A stretch of DNA of 64,000 bases from Eutreptiella sp. 'Long Island Sound 2002'. Taxonomy: Eukaryota > Euglenozoa > Euglenophyceae > Eutreptiales > Eutreptiaceae. Where the stretch lies: positions 21,629,000-21,692,999 of the forward strand of contig OZ038384.1 in assembly GCA_964036045.1 (NCBI GenBank), read 5' to 3'. A model generated the notes under the pieces. The model made no database searches and was not told the DNA's origin. It saw only the letters and a program-made list of their open reading frames with translations. A program made the position numbers and the translations under genes. Positions 1 to 10,918 of this stretch are shown piece by piece (position 1 is the first letter of the stretch; every line of letters starts with the position of its first letter).

Positions 1-550
1 TTGATGTGTGGCCCCCCGCATGGTATGGCATGGCCCCCCTCAAGGTGGGGCGTGCTTTGGCGGTGCTTGGCCCCCCGCTTGGTGGGGCGCGCTGTGTTGG
101 TGCGTGGCCCCCCCCTCGGTGGGGCGTGTCCTGTTGCTGCTGGGCCCCCCTTATGGTGGGGCCTGCTGTGGTTGATGCCTGGCTCCCCTCATGGTGGGGT
201 GTGCTGTGTTGGTGCCGGGCATCCTCCATGGTGGGGCGTGTTGTCTTGGTGCGTGTGATGCCGCCTTGTTGGGGCTTGCTGGGGCCGTTGGCCCCCCGCT
301 TTGGTCGGGCGTACTGTGGCGCTGCATGGCCCCCCTCATGATTGGGTGTGCTTGTGATGGTGCGTTGCGCCCCGTATGCTTGGGCGTGGTGTGGCAGTGT
401 GTGGCCCCCCTCACAGCGGGTGGCGCATGGCCCCCTTCATGCTGGGGCGTGGTGCTTTGGTGCGTGGCCCTCCTGATGGTTGGGCGGGCGTGATGGTGCG
501 TGGCCCCCCTCATGGTGGGGTGTGCTTTGTTGGTGCTGCTGTCTGTGTTT
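1..550. repeat. 37-38 bp GC-rich minisatellite
   Basis: Degenerate tandem repeat whose unit runs roughly GGCCCCCCTCATGGTGGGG followed by a TG/GC-rich spacer. Successive GGCCCCC starts at 69, 106, 143, 181 and 218 give steps of 37-38 bases. Each unit holds a C-run facing a G-run across an ATG-containing loop, so single strands could fold into hairpins. Long open frames on both strands here come from the lack of A/T-rich stop codons and show no protein-like composition. I see no gene. Confidence 0.8.
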
Positions 551-1380
551 GTGGTGAGCGGTTCGGTTTTTGGTTGGTTGTGGGCTTGCCTGGCCTGGTC
601 GGGCGGGCCGGCCTCCAATGCGCGTGCGGTGTGCCACCCGTGTTGCCGTTTCGCGGCCGTCATCGCCCTGCCGCTCGTTTTCCCTTGTTCGCCCTCCTCT
701 TCCCTGTGTCTGCGAGGTTGCTGGCCGGGTGCTGGCGGTTGTCCCCGCTCTCATGTGCCCCCCTTGCCTCCCCCTCGGGTTGTGCTGCGCGGATGTCATC
801 ATCGCACTGCTGTTCTTCCCCTCTCCGTGCTGGTCGGTTGCTGCTGTTAGCCGCCCACCACCCCCCCCCGCCAGATGATTCGGGTTTTGTGGGTGTTTTG
901 CTGCTCATTTTCGTTTGCACGCGCTCTGCCTTGCCACCGCTGCGCGCCCTTTCGGTGTTCCCCGGCGGTTTTGGTTTCCTGCTGCGCCCCCCCCCCCCCC
1001 CCGCTCCGGCTGACTGGGGTTTCGTGGCGGTCCTGCTACTCGTTTTCGGATGCGCGCGTTCTGCTTTGCCTTTGCCCCCTTGTTCCTGTCTTCCTGCTGC
1101 CGACCTCCCCTCGTGGTTCCTGTCGCTTGGTCGTTGGGGGCCCGTTGCTCGTTTTTCCTGTGTGCTCTCTGCTTGGTGTGTCGGCGCTGGCTGTTGCACC
1201 CGCCCCCCCCCCCTTCCCCCCTTGGTTCGTGTTGCGCGGATGTTTTTGTCCGCTTTGTGCTCGTTCCGCCTTTTTGCTGTTGCCCGTCTGTTTGCCGTTT
1301 GTTTCTGCCTGGTGCTGCCCCCCCCCCCCCGCCGCCTTGCGCCTCGTTCTGTGTCGCGGGTGTCGTCGCCCATGTGGCTT
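551..1380. repeat. Pyrimidine-rich low-complexity block with C-runs
   Basis: C/T/G-rich stretch with homopolymer C-runs near 868-878, 987-1002 (16 C), 1203-1213 and 1318-1330. A phrase around 883 (GGTTTTGTGG) recurs near 1018 (GGTTTCGTGG), which suggests an imperfect module of about 135 bases. Open frames on both strands are Pro/Cys/Arg-rich or Gln/Thr/Arg-rich and look like composition artefacts. No promoter or gene is recognisable. Confidence 0.6.
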
Positions 1381-2578
1381 GGTGCTTTGCCGTGCTGCCT
1401 GCTGTTTTGTGCGGTCCTGTGCCGTGTTGTGTCCTGTCTTTTTGTCCTTCGTGTGCGGTGCGGTGCCCCTTTGTGCTGTTTTCGGCCGCCGTGTGCTGAG
1501 TGATGTCCTCCGGTGCTGTGTGGCGTCGGGGTGTGTGGCGTGGCGCTGTGTCATTTGCCCTGCCGTGCCGCCCGTGTTTTCTGCCCTGTCTTTGGGCACG
1601 GTGTCTTGTGGCATTGCGGCGTGCTGTTCGCATTGTGTCTTGCTGTGCCGTCTTGGTCTGCATTTCTGTGTGCTGTGCTGTGTCTCTTGGCGCTGTGCTG
1701 CGCTGCTTTGAGTCTTGTTGCTCCGTGCAGTGCAGTGCTGTTCCGCACTGTGTTGTCTGCGTGGAGCTGTGCTGCTTCTTTGCCCGCTTTGCAGTGCTGC
1801 TTCGTGCTGTGCCGTGCCCTCGGGTGCTGTGTTCTGTGCCGCGCGCTTTGCTATGCTGTGCTTTGCTGCAGTGTGTTGTGCTGTGCATTGGGGGGTGGTG
1901 TCTTGGTGCACTGTGCTGTGCTGTTTGCGTTGTGTCTTGCTGTTGTGTCTGGGTCTGCTTTTCTGTGTGCTGTGCTGTGTCTCCTGGCACTTTGCTGCAC
2001 CACGTCGCGTCGTGTTGTCCTGTGCTGTGCAGTGCTGGTGTGCACTGGGTTGGCTGCTTGGTGCTGTGCTGCTTTTTCTCGCTCTGTTGAATGCTGCTTC
2101 GTGCTGTGCCGTGCCCTCGGGTGCTGTGTGCTGTGCTGCGTGCTGTGCTGTGCTGTGCTGTGCAGCTGTGTGTTGTGCTGTGTCCTCGGGTGTGGTGTCC
2201 TGGTGCGCTCTGCTGTGCTGTTCGCGTTGTGTCTTGCTGTTTTGTCTGGGTCTGTGTTTCTGTGTGCTGTGCTCTGTCTCTTGGTGCTGTGCTGCGCTGC
2301 GTTGCGCCCTGTTGTTCCGTAGGGTGCTGTGCTGTTGTGGACTGTACTCTGCGCGTGGTGCCGTGCTGCTTTATCTCGTGCTTTTTGGCGCTGCTGCGTG
2401 CTGTGCCCTGCCTTCAGGTGTTGTGCGGTGCACCGGGATGCTATGCCGTTTGGTTCGGCGCTTTGCTGTGTTGCCCTGTGCTGTGTGTGTTTTGTTCTTG
2501 TGCTGGGGTGTGTGCTGTTTTTGCTGCCATCCGTTGTGCTGCTGGTGCCGTGTGATGTCCTGCTCTGTGCATTTTTGA
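1381..2578. repeat. CTGTG-rich satellite with 297-bp higher-order unit
   Basis: Built from CTGTG/GTGCTGTG words arranged in a longer unit. GTGCTGTTcGCgTTG begins at 1621, 1918 and 2215. GTGCTGTGCC(G/C)TGCC falls at about 1804, 2101 and 2398. Both series keep spacings of exactly 297 bases. Because 297 is divisible by three, reading phase is preserved, and several frames on both strands stay open for 200-360 codons, giving repetitive Cys/Val/Leu or His/Ser/Thr/Gln proteins. I treat these as satellite shadows rather than genes. Confidence 0.8.
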
Positions 2579-4127
2579 ACACAGAAAAACTGTTTCCACC
2601 GTCCACCTGCTGTGCCGTGTGCACCCTGTCCTCACTGCATGCAACAAGATCACACACTGAAAAAACCAGCCTGCTTTATTTACTTAATTCCTAGACTGCG
2701 GCGTACCCCAGGTTGTGTTCTTGAGCTTCTCCGTTGTGTGCTTGGTTGAGTCCGTGCACCTGCAGCCAAAAGGGGGGGGGGGCAAACGCGACGGGGGTGG
2801 GGCAGAAGCAGTGTTGGGGCAGTCCAAACAATCGATGACAAAATTTGATTGAGTGTACCCACATGAATGCATGGACACGATCATGAAAAGGGGAACGAAG
2901 AAGACAATGTCGGGCAAAGGGAGAGGAAGAACCAGAAGTAACAGTGAAGCCCTGGAATAGAATATGCAAATATCGAAGACGATGCTGCATCCCTACTCCA
3001 AGAATCCATTGAATCTACCATGCACAATCCAACTACGGACATATGACACCATGCGGACACAACCTCGATGCAACAGTTTGAAAAAAATGATATTGACTCA
3101 CGGGCGGTCATGCGCCGCAAAAAGACATCAATGACGTCCATATCGTACGTGGCAAAACAGAAAGCAATCATACACAACACAACGGCATCAGCGGATTCAA
3201 CATGAGCGTGGCCCCACATGGCCCACCCTCACCCTTGGCTTCAAGATGGCAAAAATGGAATTGAGAAATACGAGAAATGTTCCAACCTTCGATCAAGCAT
3301 GACACCATGGCCTCCATGAAGACAAAGTGCGGCGTGACCACATACATGACTTGTCCACACTCATGAAGCACCAATGATCACCTGTACACAGCTTGCGCTG
3401 AGGATCACCAAATATGAGTCGGGAGAGTGATCTCACAGCAATACCTGACACCTGCCATGTGTGACACATCACATGTATCATCATGCTGGCAATGCCTCGG
3501 GAATTCACACCGAACCTCGGGGGCCTATCAATTAGCAATAATATACACAATGGCCAGCAGGTGAAAGTTGGCGAGTTTAATTGCTGCTCCCGATCAAGGC
3601 ATCAAGAAGGGCCAGCCCACCAAAGCTCAAGTGGCTAGTGTATGCTAAATACTGATTGCCGGGCTCCTGCGGTTAGAATGTCGCGAACCAAGGGCAAGAA
3701 TAAACTGCAAAGCCAACACACCACATATGCCTCATGCCCTCAAATGCATAGACATGCCACTCAGTCCCATCACCTGGTGCCTAATTGCTTGGAAACCATA
3801 GGCATAGACAGACATAATCGTCAGGTGCATTGGAAACAATCCGTACATGGACATGTGAAACCAGTATTGCCTAATTGCATGTTGGTGTGACACGGAACCA
3901 ATTCAATGCATGCTACTTAGAGAGAGATTGGGCAAGAGAGCTTGGGTAAGAAGAGGCCCCGGGTCACATGAAGAGACCTAGACCCAGCCCGCAGAGAGAG
4001 TGCAAATGGAGAGATATCCTGGGTCCGATGAGAGCACATCCATGGTGAGATTGTCCTATCGGAAAGGGAGGTAGTGCCGCGTCAAAGAGAGATGGTCCCG
4101 CGCTAATCCAGGCCTTGAGAGAGATGG
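2579..4127. other. Unassigned sequence
   Basis: No protein family, RNA gene or clear repeat was recognised. Open frames are short (up to about 112 codons) and without recognisable motifs. A G-run sits near 2771-2781. This may be flanking DNA or decayed transposon sequence outside element G. Confidence 0.4.
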
Positions 4128-4380
4128 TTCTGCCCCAGTCCATGCCCTGACAGAGAGACCCTCACTAATCCATGCGCTAGGAGAGAGAATCTAACCAATC
4201 CATGGCGGAAGAGAGATAACCTCACCAAAACCAAATCCCTAGCGCATAGCCCCGCCATGACCCATGCAAGCATGCATATGAAGAGAGACTTTCGCCTAGC
4301 CTTGACCCATGAGAGCATGCATATGGAGAGAGACTTTTGCGTAGCCATGGCACATGAGAGCATGCATGCACTTGAAGTGA
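4128..4380. repeat. Minisatellite with 45-bp unit
   Basis: The core CATGCATATG/CATGCATGCA followed by AGAGAGACTT recurs at 4271, 4316 and 4361, exactly 45 bases apart. Upstream, shorter steps of about 31 bases carry ATCCATG and AGAGAGA words (near 4138, 4169 and 4199). The minus-strand open frame across it shows a 15-residue repeat (MLSWV/MLAWV), a by-product of the unit length. Confidence 0.65.
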
Positions 4381-5716
4381 GAATCTCCCACATTGATTGA
4401 GGACTATCCCTACATCCAATTGACAAATCAAATGACCTATCCTGACGCCACACTGCATGTTGACAAAATTGACATAGTGCATCACCAACCGTGTTCGACC
4501 AATGATATGAAATCACCAAAGGTCAACGAAGTAGGATGGCATACAAGAGGTAGGCAACCAGGGCATAGGTGCAATTCTCGACCTTTAACATGTTCACCCA
4601 CTGCACGTGCACCGAACATGTTCCACACACACCATCTCCAAACATTGATTTACCATGACTCACACGCAAGGCGAACAAAGGACAAACAATATAAGTAGAA
4701 GACATTCATGGCGGAGCAACAACTGACTTATTTTGTTTTTGCCCGGTGCGCCTATCTCAGCCAGTTCCACTTCAACTCCTCCTCAACTAGGGCCTTACCA
4801 GCTTCAAGGGACTCGTGATCCCCCATAGACGTAGAAGTTGCAACTGCCGAAGTAAATGCGCCCATTAACGTGTACCAATCCCTTTTCACTGGGCCTGCCC
4901 GTGTGGGCGGAGGTACCACACCAGGGTTTAGCCAGATCCGAGTCCGGGCCTCCTATCATCGACTGGAGTTGCCCTAGCTTCCATTACACGTCCATTTCTG
5001 GAACAGGATAGAATCTAGCACTCTTAGCACCCGTTAGGAAGAATTTTTAGACGATCAGCACGCATAGAAGAACAAAGAGCACGCCAGAAACACGAGGAAG
5101 GCGCACACACACACAGCAGGCCTGCTCTGAACCAGAAATGCTAAATCCTCCATCCTGTGTTTTATAACTAATATAATTTCGTAATTCTCCTGAATTCATT
5201 TCCGAAATCCCTGGAATCGCAGACTTCGCTGACATATGGAACAGTGCCTCCGAATGGGATCCGAACCAGCTTCCGCCTCCCTCCCAGAGCATTCACACCT
5301 CCTCGGAAGGACATGAAGAGAACGGGAGCATCCCGGTTGTTCCCTTGGCGCCCCCCTCGTTGCCAGAGGGTACCACATACACCGTGACCACCCGCCAGAG
5401 TAATCAGGGGGGGGAAGGAGCTCACAAGAACGAAATCCCTCCTGTCACCACTAAACCTACAAACATAGGCTCAGCAGATCAAGCATAGACAAAAGCAACG
5501 TCGTCCACCGATCTACAGAAAAAGACCACAAACAGTAATATGATGCCTGACATGCACAGCATGAAGCCCTCGCATGACACGCACTTCCACCTGGAGACAT
5601 GAGAGCAATGCATCACCGTCAGGCGACATTGGCATTAGGGGGGGGGGGGGGCTGATCATGCATCATGACAAGCGTAGCCACGAACAATGTAGGTTTTTTG
5701 TTTTTTTCTGGAAAAA
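4381..5716. other. Unassigned sequence with a G14 run
   Basis: No gene, RNA or mobile-element domain is recognised. A run of 14 G lies at 5638-5651. This sequence abuts the left boundary of the 4.22-kb tandem duplication at 5717. It may be the remainder of element G's 3' LTR or its flank, but nothing here proves that. Confidence 0.4.
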
Positions 5717-6082
5717 AGTTTTTTGCGAAAAATATTTTCGGTCCAATTTTCAGAATTATCGGACTCCAGGTGCAATCTGCGCTCAAGCGAACGTCGGCAT
5801 CAGGTCTGGCTTGCAAAAAAAAAGGTCGTGGATCCGCTCGGACTGTCCCAAGGTGCCAAGAATGCGGAGAAACAAGAATAATGTTTTCTACCAAAAACAG
5901 TAACATTTGTTACAAAAAATAGCGCAGGCGAAAAATGGAGATCTGCAAACTGGGGGACCCTGGAGGGAAACCGACCCCAACAATGCGACCGCAACGAATA
6001 TGGAGTGGTTTTGGATTCAGACGCAACACAAAACGGGGCCTGCAGGACCAAGCTTCAAAAATTGAAATCTTGTTTTTGAAAA

Positions 6083-6098
6083 TAGAACAATTGTTCTA
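6083..6098. repeat. 16-bp perfect palindrome
   Basis: TAGAACAATTGTTCTA is its own reverse complement and is followed by another TAGAAC. The same palindrome stands at 10307-10322 in the second duplication copy. It lies downstream of element G's pol, perhaps in its 3' LTR. It could be a protein-binding site or chance. Confidence 0.5.
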
Positions 6099-6673
6099 AA
6101 AATAGAACGTGGTGTGCTAAAGATAAAAATAGCACTTGGGGAGGGGTTTAGCACATCTGGTGGTCCGCATTGCCTCCGGCAACCTTCCAATAGGTCGAAT
6201 TGCAGGAAGAAGTGGCGAAAACAAAGCAACAAAACAACGTGGGTAAAGAGAGCAAAACGGATAAATATCAATTTCATATCCCCCCCAAACTCCGGAATTC
6301 CAACCCAGAAGTCCACAAGCGATCCAATATAGCGGGGGTGTCGCTCCTGCCGATGAACTTACCAAAGGCTCCACCAACAAAAATACCGAAGATGAGTGGG
6401 TCTTGACACATATTGATCCGTGCGAATCTCCTGAGCAACCCGTGACCGACCGTGCACAGAAAAACCTTGAACACAGTCCGAGACTGATCTTGGTTCCATA
6501 TGCCCGTCTCATCTCAAGGAAATTGGCATGGGGGTTACTTGGGAGGCATTGAGCCATGGTATGTGCATCCCTGCGGCAAATCAATGAGAAACAAACAATG
6601 GTGTCAAGGGTTAAAGCAGAGGTATCTCAATCCCGTTTGTGCATGATCAAATGCACCCAAGCATCCTTGAAAT

Positions 6674-8731
6674 CTAGACTAATCCCCTTTTTCTTGAGGT
6701 AGTCAGGCCACGACGTGGTATACCTCCGGACAAAACTGCTGGGAGGCTCCCACGAGTCTCGCAAAGCGGCAAATCTTTTCCAACGGACCTTGTATAGCCT
6801 CCCCCCAGCGTGGTGGGGTCCGGCTTGTCCGTTAGGACTCGCTCAGCGGTATAGTTTTCCTCCTCACCATCATCGCCGGAGTCCAGGTCTCCCGCCGTGA
6901 ACTCCAATGTCACCTCTCCCCCGCTGGGATCCGGCGCCCCTGGCAGGAGTAGGGTGTGGTCACGATCCAGGATCTTGTTGTCCCCCACCTGGACGGCATA
7001 CACATCTTGTCCGATCTTGCGCACGATGATCCCTGGGATATACCACGATTGCTGGCGATGCCGGGTTAGCACGTCCTTGTGATGGTGCTCCACCCAAACG
7101 GTGTGCTTAAGGGAGTACTTGTGGATCTTGACTTCCTTGGAGTACTTGACCCTCGTCTCATGCTCATCATGCAAAGACCTGCAAAGCTTGGCCGCAGTGG
7201 CATCCGCTTCGCTAATCATGGCATCACGAGCAACCTTGCATTGGTTCATGCACGGGAGAGTTGGGAAAGCTCCGTCCCGTAGGAATAAAAAGCGGTGCAG
7301 GGACAATCCCGTAGGTCCTGGTAAGTCACGGAAGGCTTGGAAAACCATCCAAAGAGAGTGAAACCAATTCCTCTTCGGATCCTCGATGTGCAATTGGCAG
7401 AAATTCTCCAACATTTGCCTCCCGGCGACCTCCGTGTGGCCGTTTGACCGGCTGTGATATGCCACGGTCTTTGCATGCCGAATCCGCATATGCTTGCACA
7501 TGCTTTTGAAACATGAGCCCACGAATTGACTCCCCCGGTCGCTGCATATGACTGCTGGGACGTCAAAGATTGTCAGCCAATGCCTGATCATGGCTCGGGC
7601 GACGGTCTTGGCTTGGAGGCCGATTCCATGCTTGTCTTTTGTGTCCTTCTTCTTGGACTTCTTACCCGCAACCGCCACAATATACCCGCTATGTCGGTCC
7701 ACGGCAGAAAACTACAATCATGTTTTTCCATCTCAACCGTGACCTCGGGCATGGCAAACACGTCCATGGCAATGGAGCGCATCGGTGCCCCGGGTATCGC
7801 TGTATAAACCAGGGTTCCCCGCTGTAGAGTTGTTGGAGCTTTTTGTGGCTCTACATACGGCACAATTGTTGCAATAACGTTTGAAGGTTGCGTAGTATCC
7901 CCGAGCGAACTGAAACCTCCACTCAAGATCCCGTTGCATCTTGTCTCGGCCTGGATGCATAAGTTGGGCGTTGTGCCAGTGGTCATTGAGCGCCTCAACC
8001 CGGTTTTCCAGAAACAATAGCTTGTCATTGAGGAGGAGGTTGTGCCCGTCCTCCGTTACGCCTTCGGGCCACTCATCATCCAAAGGGGCACTCACGGTGT
8101 TCCAAACCTTGTTCCAATGCTCCGAGGCGGCATAGTCCCCCGAACAATCCTCCATGGGCACCGACTCCAGATACCCAATGGGTGCCATGAGAAATCCCCC
8201 CAAATCCTCTTCCATCGAGACCTGAACTAGGGCATCCCGTTGTTGGCTCAACTCCGCCTTGGCTGCCATGACCACAAAGAACTTGATGTCACCCTCTTCC
8301 ATGGCGGTTTCCAGCTCAATGATCCGTTTGGCATCCTCCGTTTCCTCAGCGTCTCCATGGCTAGATATGTCCATCCAAGGCTTGCCAGCGGGACAGGTCC
8401 AACGACTGAGGCACTGGGCCACAGTGTTGTCCTTCCCGGGGACATAGACGACGCTGAAGTCGAACTTCGCAAACGTCTCGCGCCATTGGGCACGCCTTGC
8501 CGCTGGACCAGAGGGGGTATCCACATGCTTCTGGTGCCAGCTCTGAAGCGATTGATGATCGGTGCATACCATTACGGGTTGAAGTCCGATGTGGGCCAAC
8601 CATTTCCGGCGCAAGTACTTCTAATGTGCTTCGATGAGCTTGTCGTCCGTCTTGTCCTCGGTGCCCGACCCAATAATGATATCATCAACAAATGGGTTTG
8701 GCAAAATGTCGAACGGGTTGCAGGAGATCCT
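6674..8731 (-). pseudogene. Element G pol, 3' part (copy 1): RT tail, RNase H tail, integrase
   Basis: Closely related to the pol of element A. Read on the minus strand it starts with the RT catalytic patch (FVDDIIIGSGT, near 8690-8650). It then jumps across a missing RT thumb and early RNase H directly to the late RNase H (TDHQSLQSW). Next come the linker, the integrase HHCC zinc module (HWHNAQLMHPGRDK ... CNNCAVC) and the DDE core (MDVFA, ICSDRGSQF, HTEVAGRQ). It ends with the C-terminal integrase tail close to 6674. At least two frameshifts (near 8000-7800 and 7720) and an in-frame stop after LIEAH break it. It is severed upstream by an X LTR at 8732 and is a dead fragment. Confidence 0.88.
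8727..8731. repeat. X target-site duplication (copy 1)
   Basis: ATCCT on the plus strand (AGGAT on the minus) directly flanks the LTR that begins at 8732. It matches ATCCT at 45768-45772 beyond the other X LTR. Confidence 0.8.
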
Positions 8732-9512
8732 TGCAATAAGCTAGTCCCAAAGGGGGGCAGAGCAACTAGCTCATTATCTAAACTCCCGGCTAGGGAGGAG
8801 TCTCCTAAGAGTCCTACCCAATCCCGGGCGTAGCCCAGGGGCTCATGCCTAAGCTACACTATCAAAAACCGTAAAATTTAAAATAAAATCCCAAATCCCT
8901 TAAAATACTAAAACAATACCCAAATCCCTACACACACACAGTGCAAGTGCAAAAGACCATGATCACCATGTTGCCGCTGGCTGCCGGACTTTGCCACCGG
9001 CCTTGGTTCCTTGCTTGGCTTAGCGATTGCCAAGCGGCCATGGTGGGGGGGTGGCTCACCAAACCCTCATGTCTAAGAGACAATGAAGATGTGAACACAT
9101 GCATTTGCACTGTTACACTTAACACTGCACAAACATGCATAACACATACACAGCTAACATTAACAATCACAAAATATTATCTAAACGGAAAACTGTCACC
9201 TCGGAACGTCCCGTTAACGCCGTAACATCGGCACATGTCTAAAACCGACAAATCTACATTAAATTCCTACAGAACTAAACGGAATCGATTTACAGACTAA
9301 CACACAACAAGCGGCAACAGAGAAATCCAGCACATCGCCATTTGCGACGCGCGCACACCAACAGGAAATACACTGAAAATACAACTCTAAATCTAAGCAC
9401 GCAAATAATGAAAGTTTATGTACCTATGTAAAGCTAAAACAATTACGCAAGCATCTGGAACATTGCTGAAGCCTGAACTGCAATCTGGGCTAAATTGAAC
9501 GTCCTTATTACA
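8732..9512 (-). repeat. Element X 3' LTR (duplicated copy)
   Basis: 781-bp LTR, near-identical to 12951-13731 and 44987-45767. On the minus strand it runs TGTAATAAGG ... CTTATTGCA, so it has TG/CA ends. The polypurine tract GTGGGGGGAG sits immediately upstream on the minus strand (plus 9513-9522), and AGGAT follows it, marking it as a 3' LTR. It contains a CA microsatellite near 8930. No coding sequence is evident. Confidence 0.85.
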
Positions 9513-9523
9513 CTCCCCCCACA
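9513..9523 (-). other. X polypurine tract (copy 1)
   Basis: Minus-strand TGTGGGGGGAG abuts the TG start of the LTR. This is the expected second-strand primer position of an LTR retrotransposon. The same tract stands at 13732-13742. Confidence 0.7.
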
Positions 9524-9940
9524 GAATATGAGTTGAGGTGTAAAGGAATGAGGTGAAACACACCAACGAGTGTTCGATAAGGTTCAAAACAATAAGGTAA
9601 GGGCAAATTAGGACAGATTGAGGTCAGTAATCTCAGCACTGAAGTGGTCTCCCACCTCAATACCTGAGACAGCAAATGAGGCGTAACCAGAAATGAGTAG
9701 CTCAAGAGTACTTCTCGCAGGTGCTGCTGCAGATGTCACACTGTCATCACTATGATATACCGAAAAAAAGTAGACACTCCAAAGGTGTATCTAAACTGGA
9801 CCAGCACTTCTAATGGGAAGGTGCAACATTGACCTGAGGTGCACCAATGTCATGGAACACAATGTCAGTGCAATCAGGGGATACACACCATAACACAGAT
9901 ACTCAGCAGAACTCCAGTCACAGAACCATAAAGACCTTAC
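9524..9940 (-). other. Duplicated X internal sequence, noncoding
   Basis: Same sequence as 13743-14156. No protein domain is visible. It ends at the tandem-duplication junction near 9938-9941. Confidence 0.6.
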
Positions 9941-10505
9941 AGTTTTTTGCGAAAAATATTTTCGGTCCAATTTTCAGAATTATCGGACTCCAGGTGCAAT
10001 CTGCGCTCAAGCGAAAGTCGCCATCAGGTCAGGCTTGCAAAAAAAAAGGCCGTGGATCCGCTCAGACTGTCCCAAGGTGCCAAGAATGCGGAGAAACGAG
10101 AATAATGTTTTCTACCAAAAACAGTAACATTTATTACAAAAAATAGCGCAGGCGAAAAATGGAGATCTGCAAACTGGGGGACCCTGGAGGGAAACCGACC
10201 CAAACAATGCGACCGCAACGAATATCGAGTGGTTTTGGATTCAGACGCAACACAAAACGGGGCCAGCAGGACCAAGCTTCAAAAATTGAAATCTTGTTTT
10301 TGAAAATAGAACAATTGTTCTAAAAATAGAACGTGGTGTGCTAAAGATAAAAATAGCACTTGGGGATGGGTTTAGCACATCTGGTGGTCCGCATTGCCTC
10401 CAGCAACCTTCCAATACGTCGAATTGCAGGGAAAAGTGGCGAAAGCAAAGCAACAAAACAACGTGGGTAAAGAGAGCAAAACGGATAAATATCAATTTCA
10501 TATCA

Positions 10506-10515
10506 CCCCGAAACT
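10506..10515 (-). other. Possible polypurine tract and LTR start of element G
   Basis: About 0.4 kb past the end of the integrase frame, the minus strand reads GAGTTTCGGGG then TGATATGAAATTG. That spacing is comparable to the 0.53 kb between pol and the polypurine tract of the related element A. In copy 1 the same place reads GTTTGGGGGGG. A second LTR to confirm it is not in the window. Confidence 0.3.
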
Positions 10516-10918
10516 CTGGAATTCCAACCCAGAAGTCCACAAGCGATCCAATATAGCGGGGGTGTCGCTCCTGCCGATGAACTTACCAAAGGCTCCACCA
10601 ACAAAAATACCGAAGATGAGTGGGTCTTGACACATATTGATCCTTGCGAATCTCCTGAGCAACCTGTGACCAATCGTGCACACAAAAACCTTGAACACAG
10701 TCTCAGACTGATCTTGGTTCCATATGCCCGTCTCATCTCAAGGAAATTGGCATGGGGGTTACTTGGAAGGCATTGAGCCATGGTATATGCATCCCTGCGG
10801 CAAATCAATGAGAAACAAACAATGGTGTCAAGGGTTAAAGCAGAGGTATCTCAATCCCGTTTGTGCATGATCAAATGCACCCAAGCATCCTTGAAATCTA
10901 GACTAATCCCCTTTTTCT

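Larger units (their letters stand above)
5717..9937. repeat. Tandem duplication, copy 1 (about 4.22 kb)
   Basis: The whole segment recurs at 9941-14156 with only scattered substitutions and small indels. AGTTTTTTGCG begins at 5717 and again at 9941 (offset 4224). AGACCT ends at 9937 and at 14156 (offset 4219). It holds the 3' half of element G's pol, one X LTR and about 425 bases of X internal sequence. The unit boundaries match no LTR end, so this is a genomic duplication made after X had inserted. Confidence 0.9.

Noticed and set aside
1-2657. Many long overlapping open frames on both strands (up to 375 codons)
   Set aside because: All are low-complexity translations of satellite DNA, open in many frames at once because the sequence is poor in stop trinucleotides.
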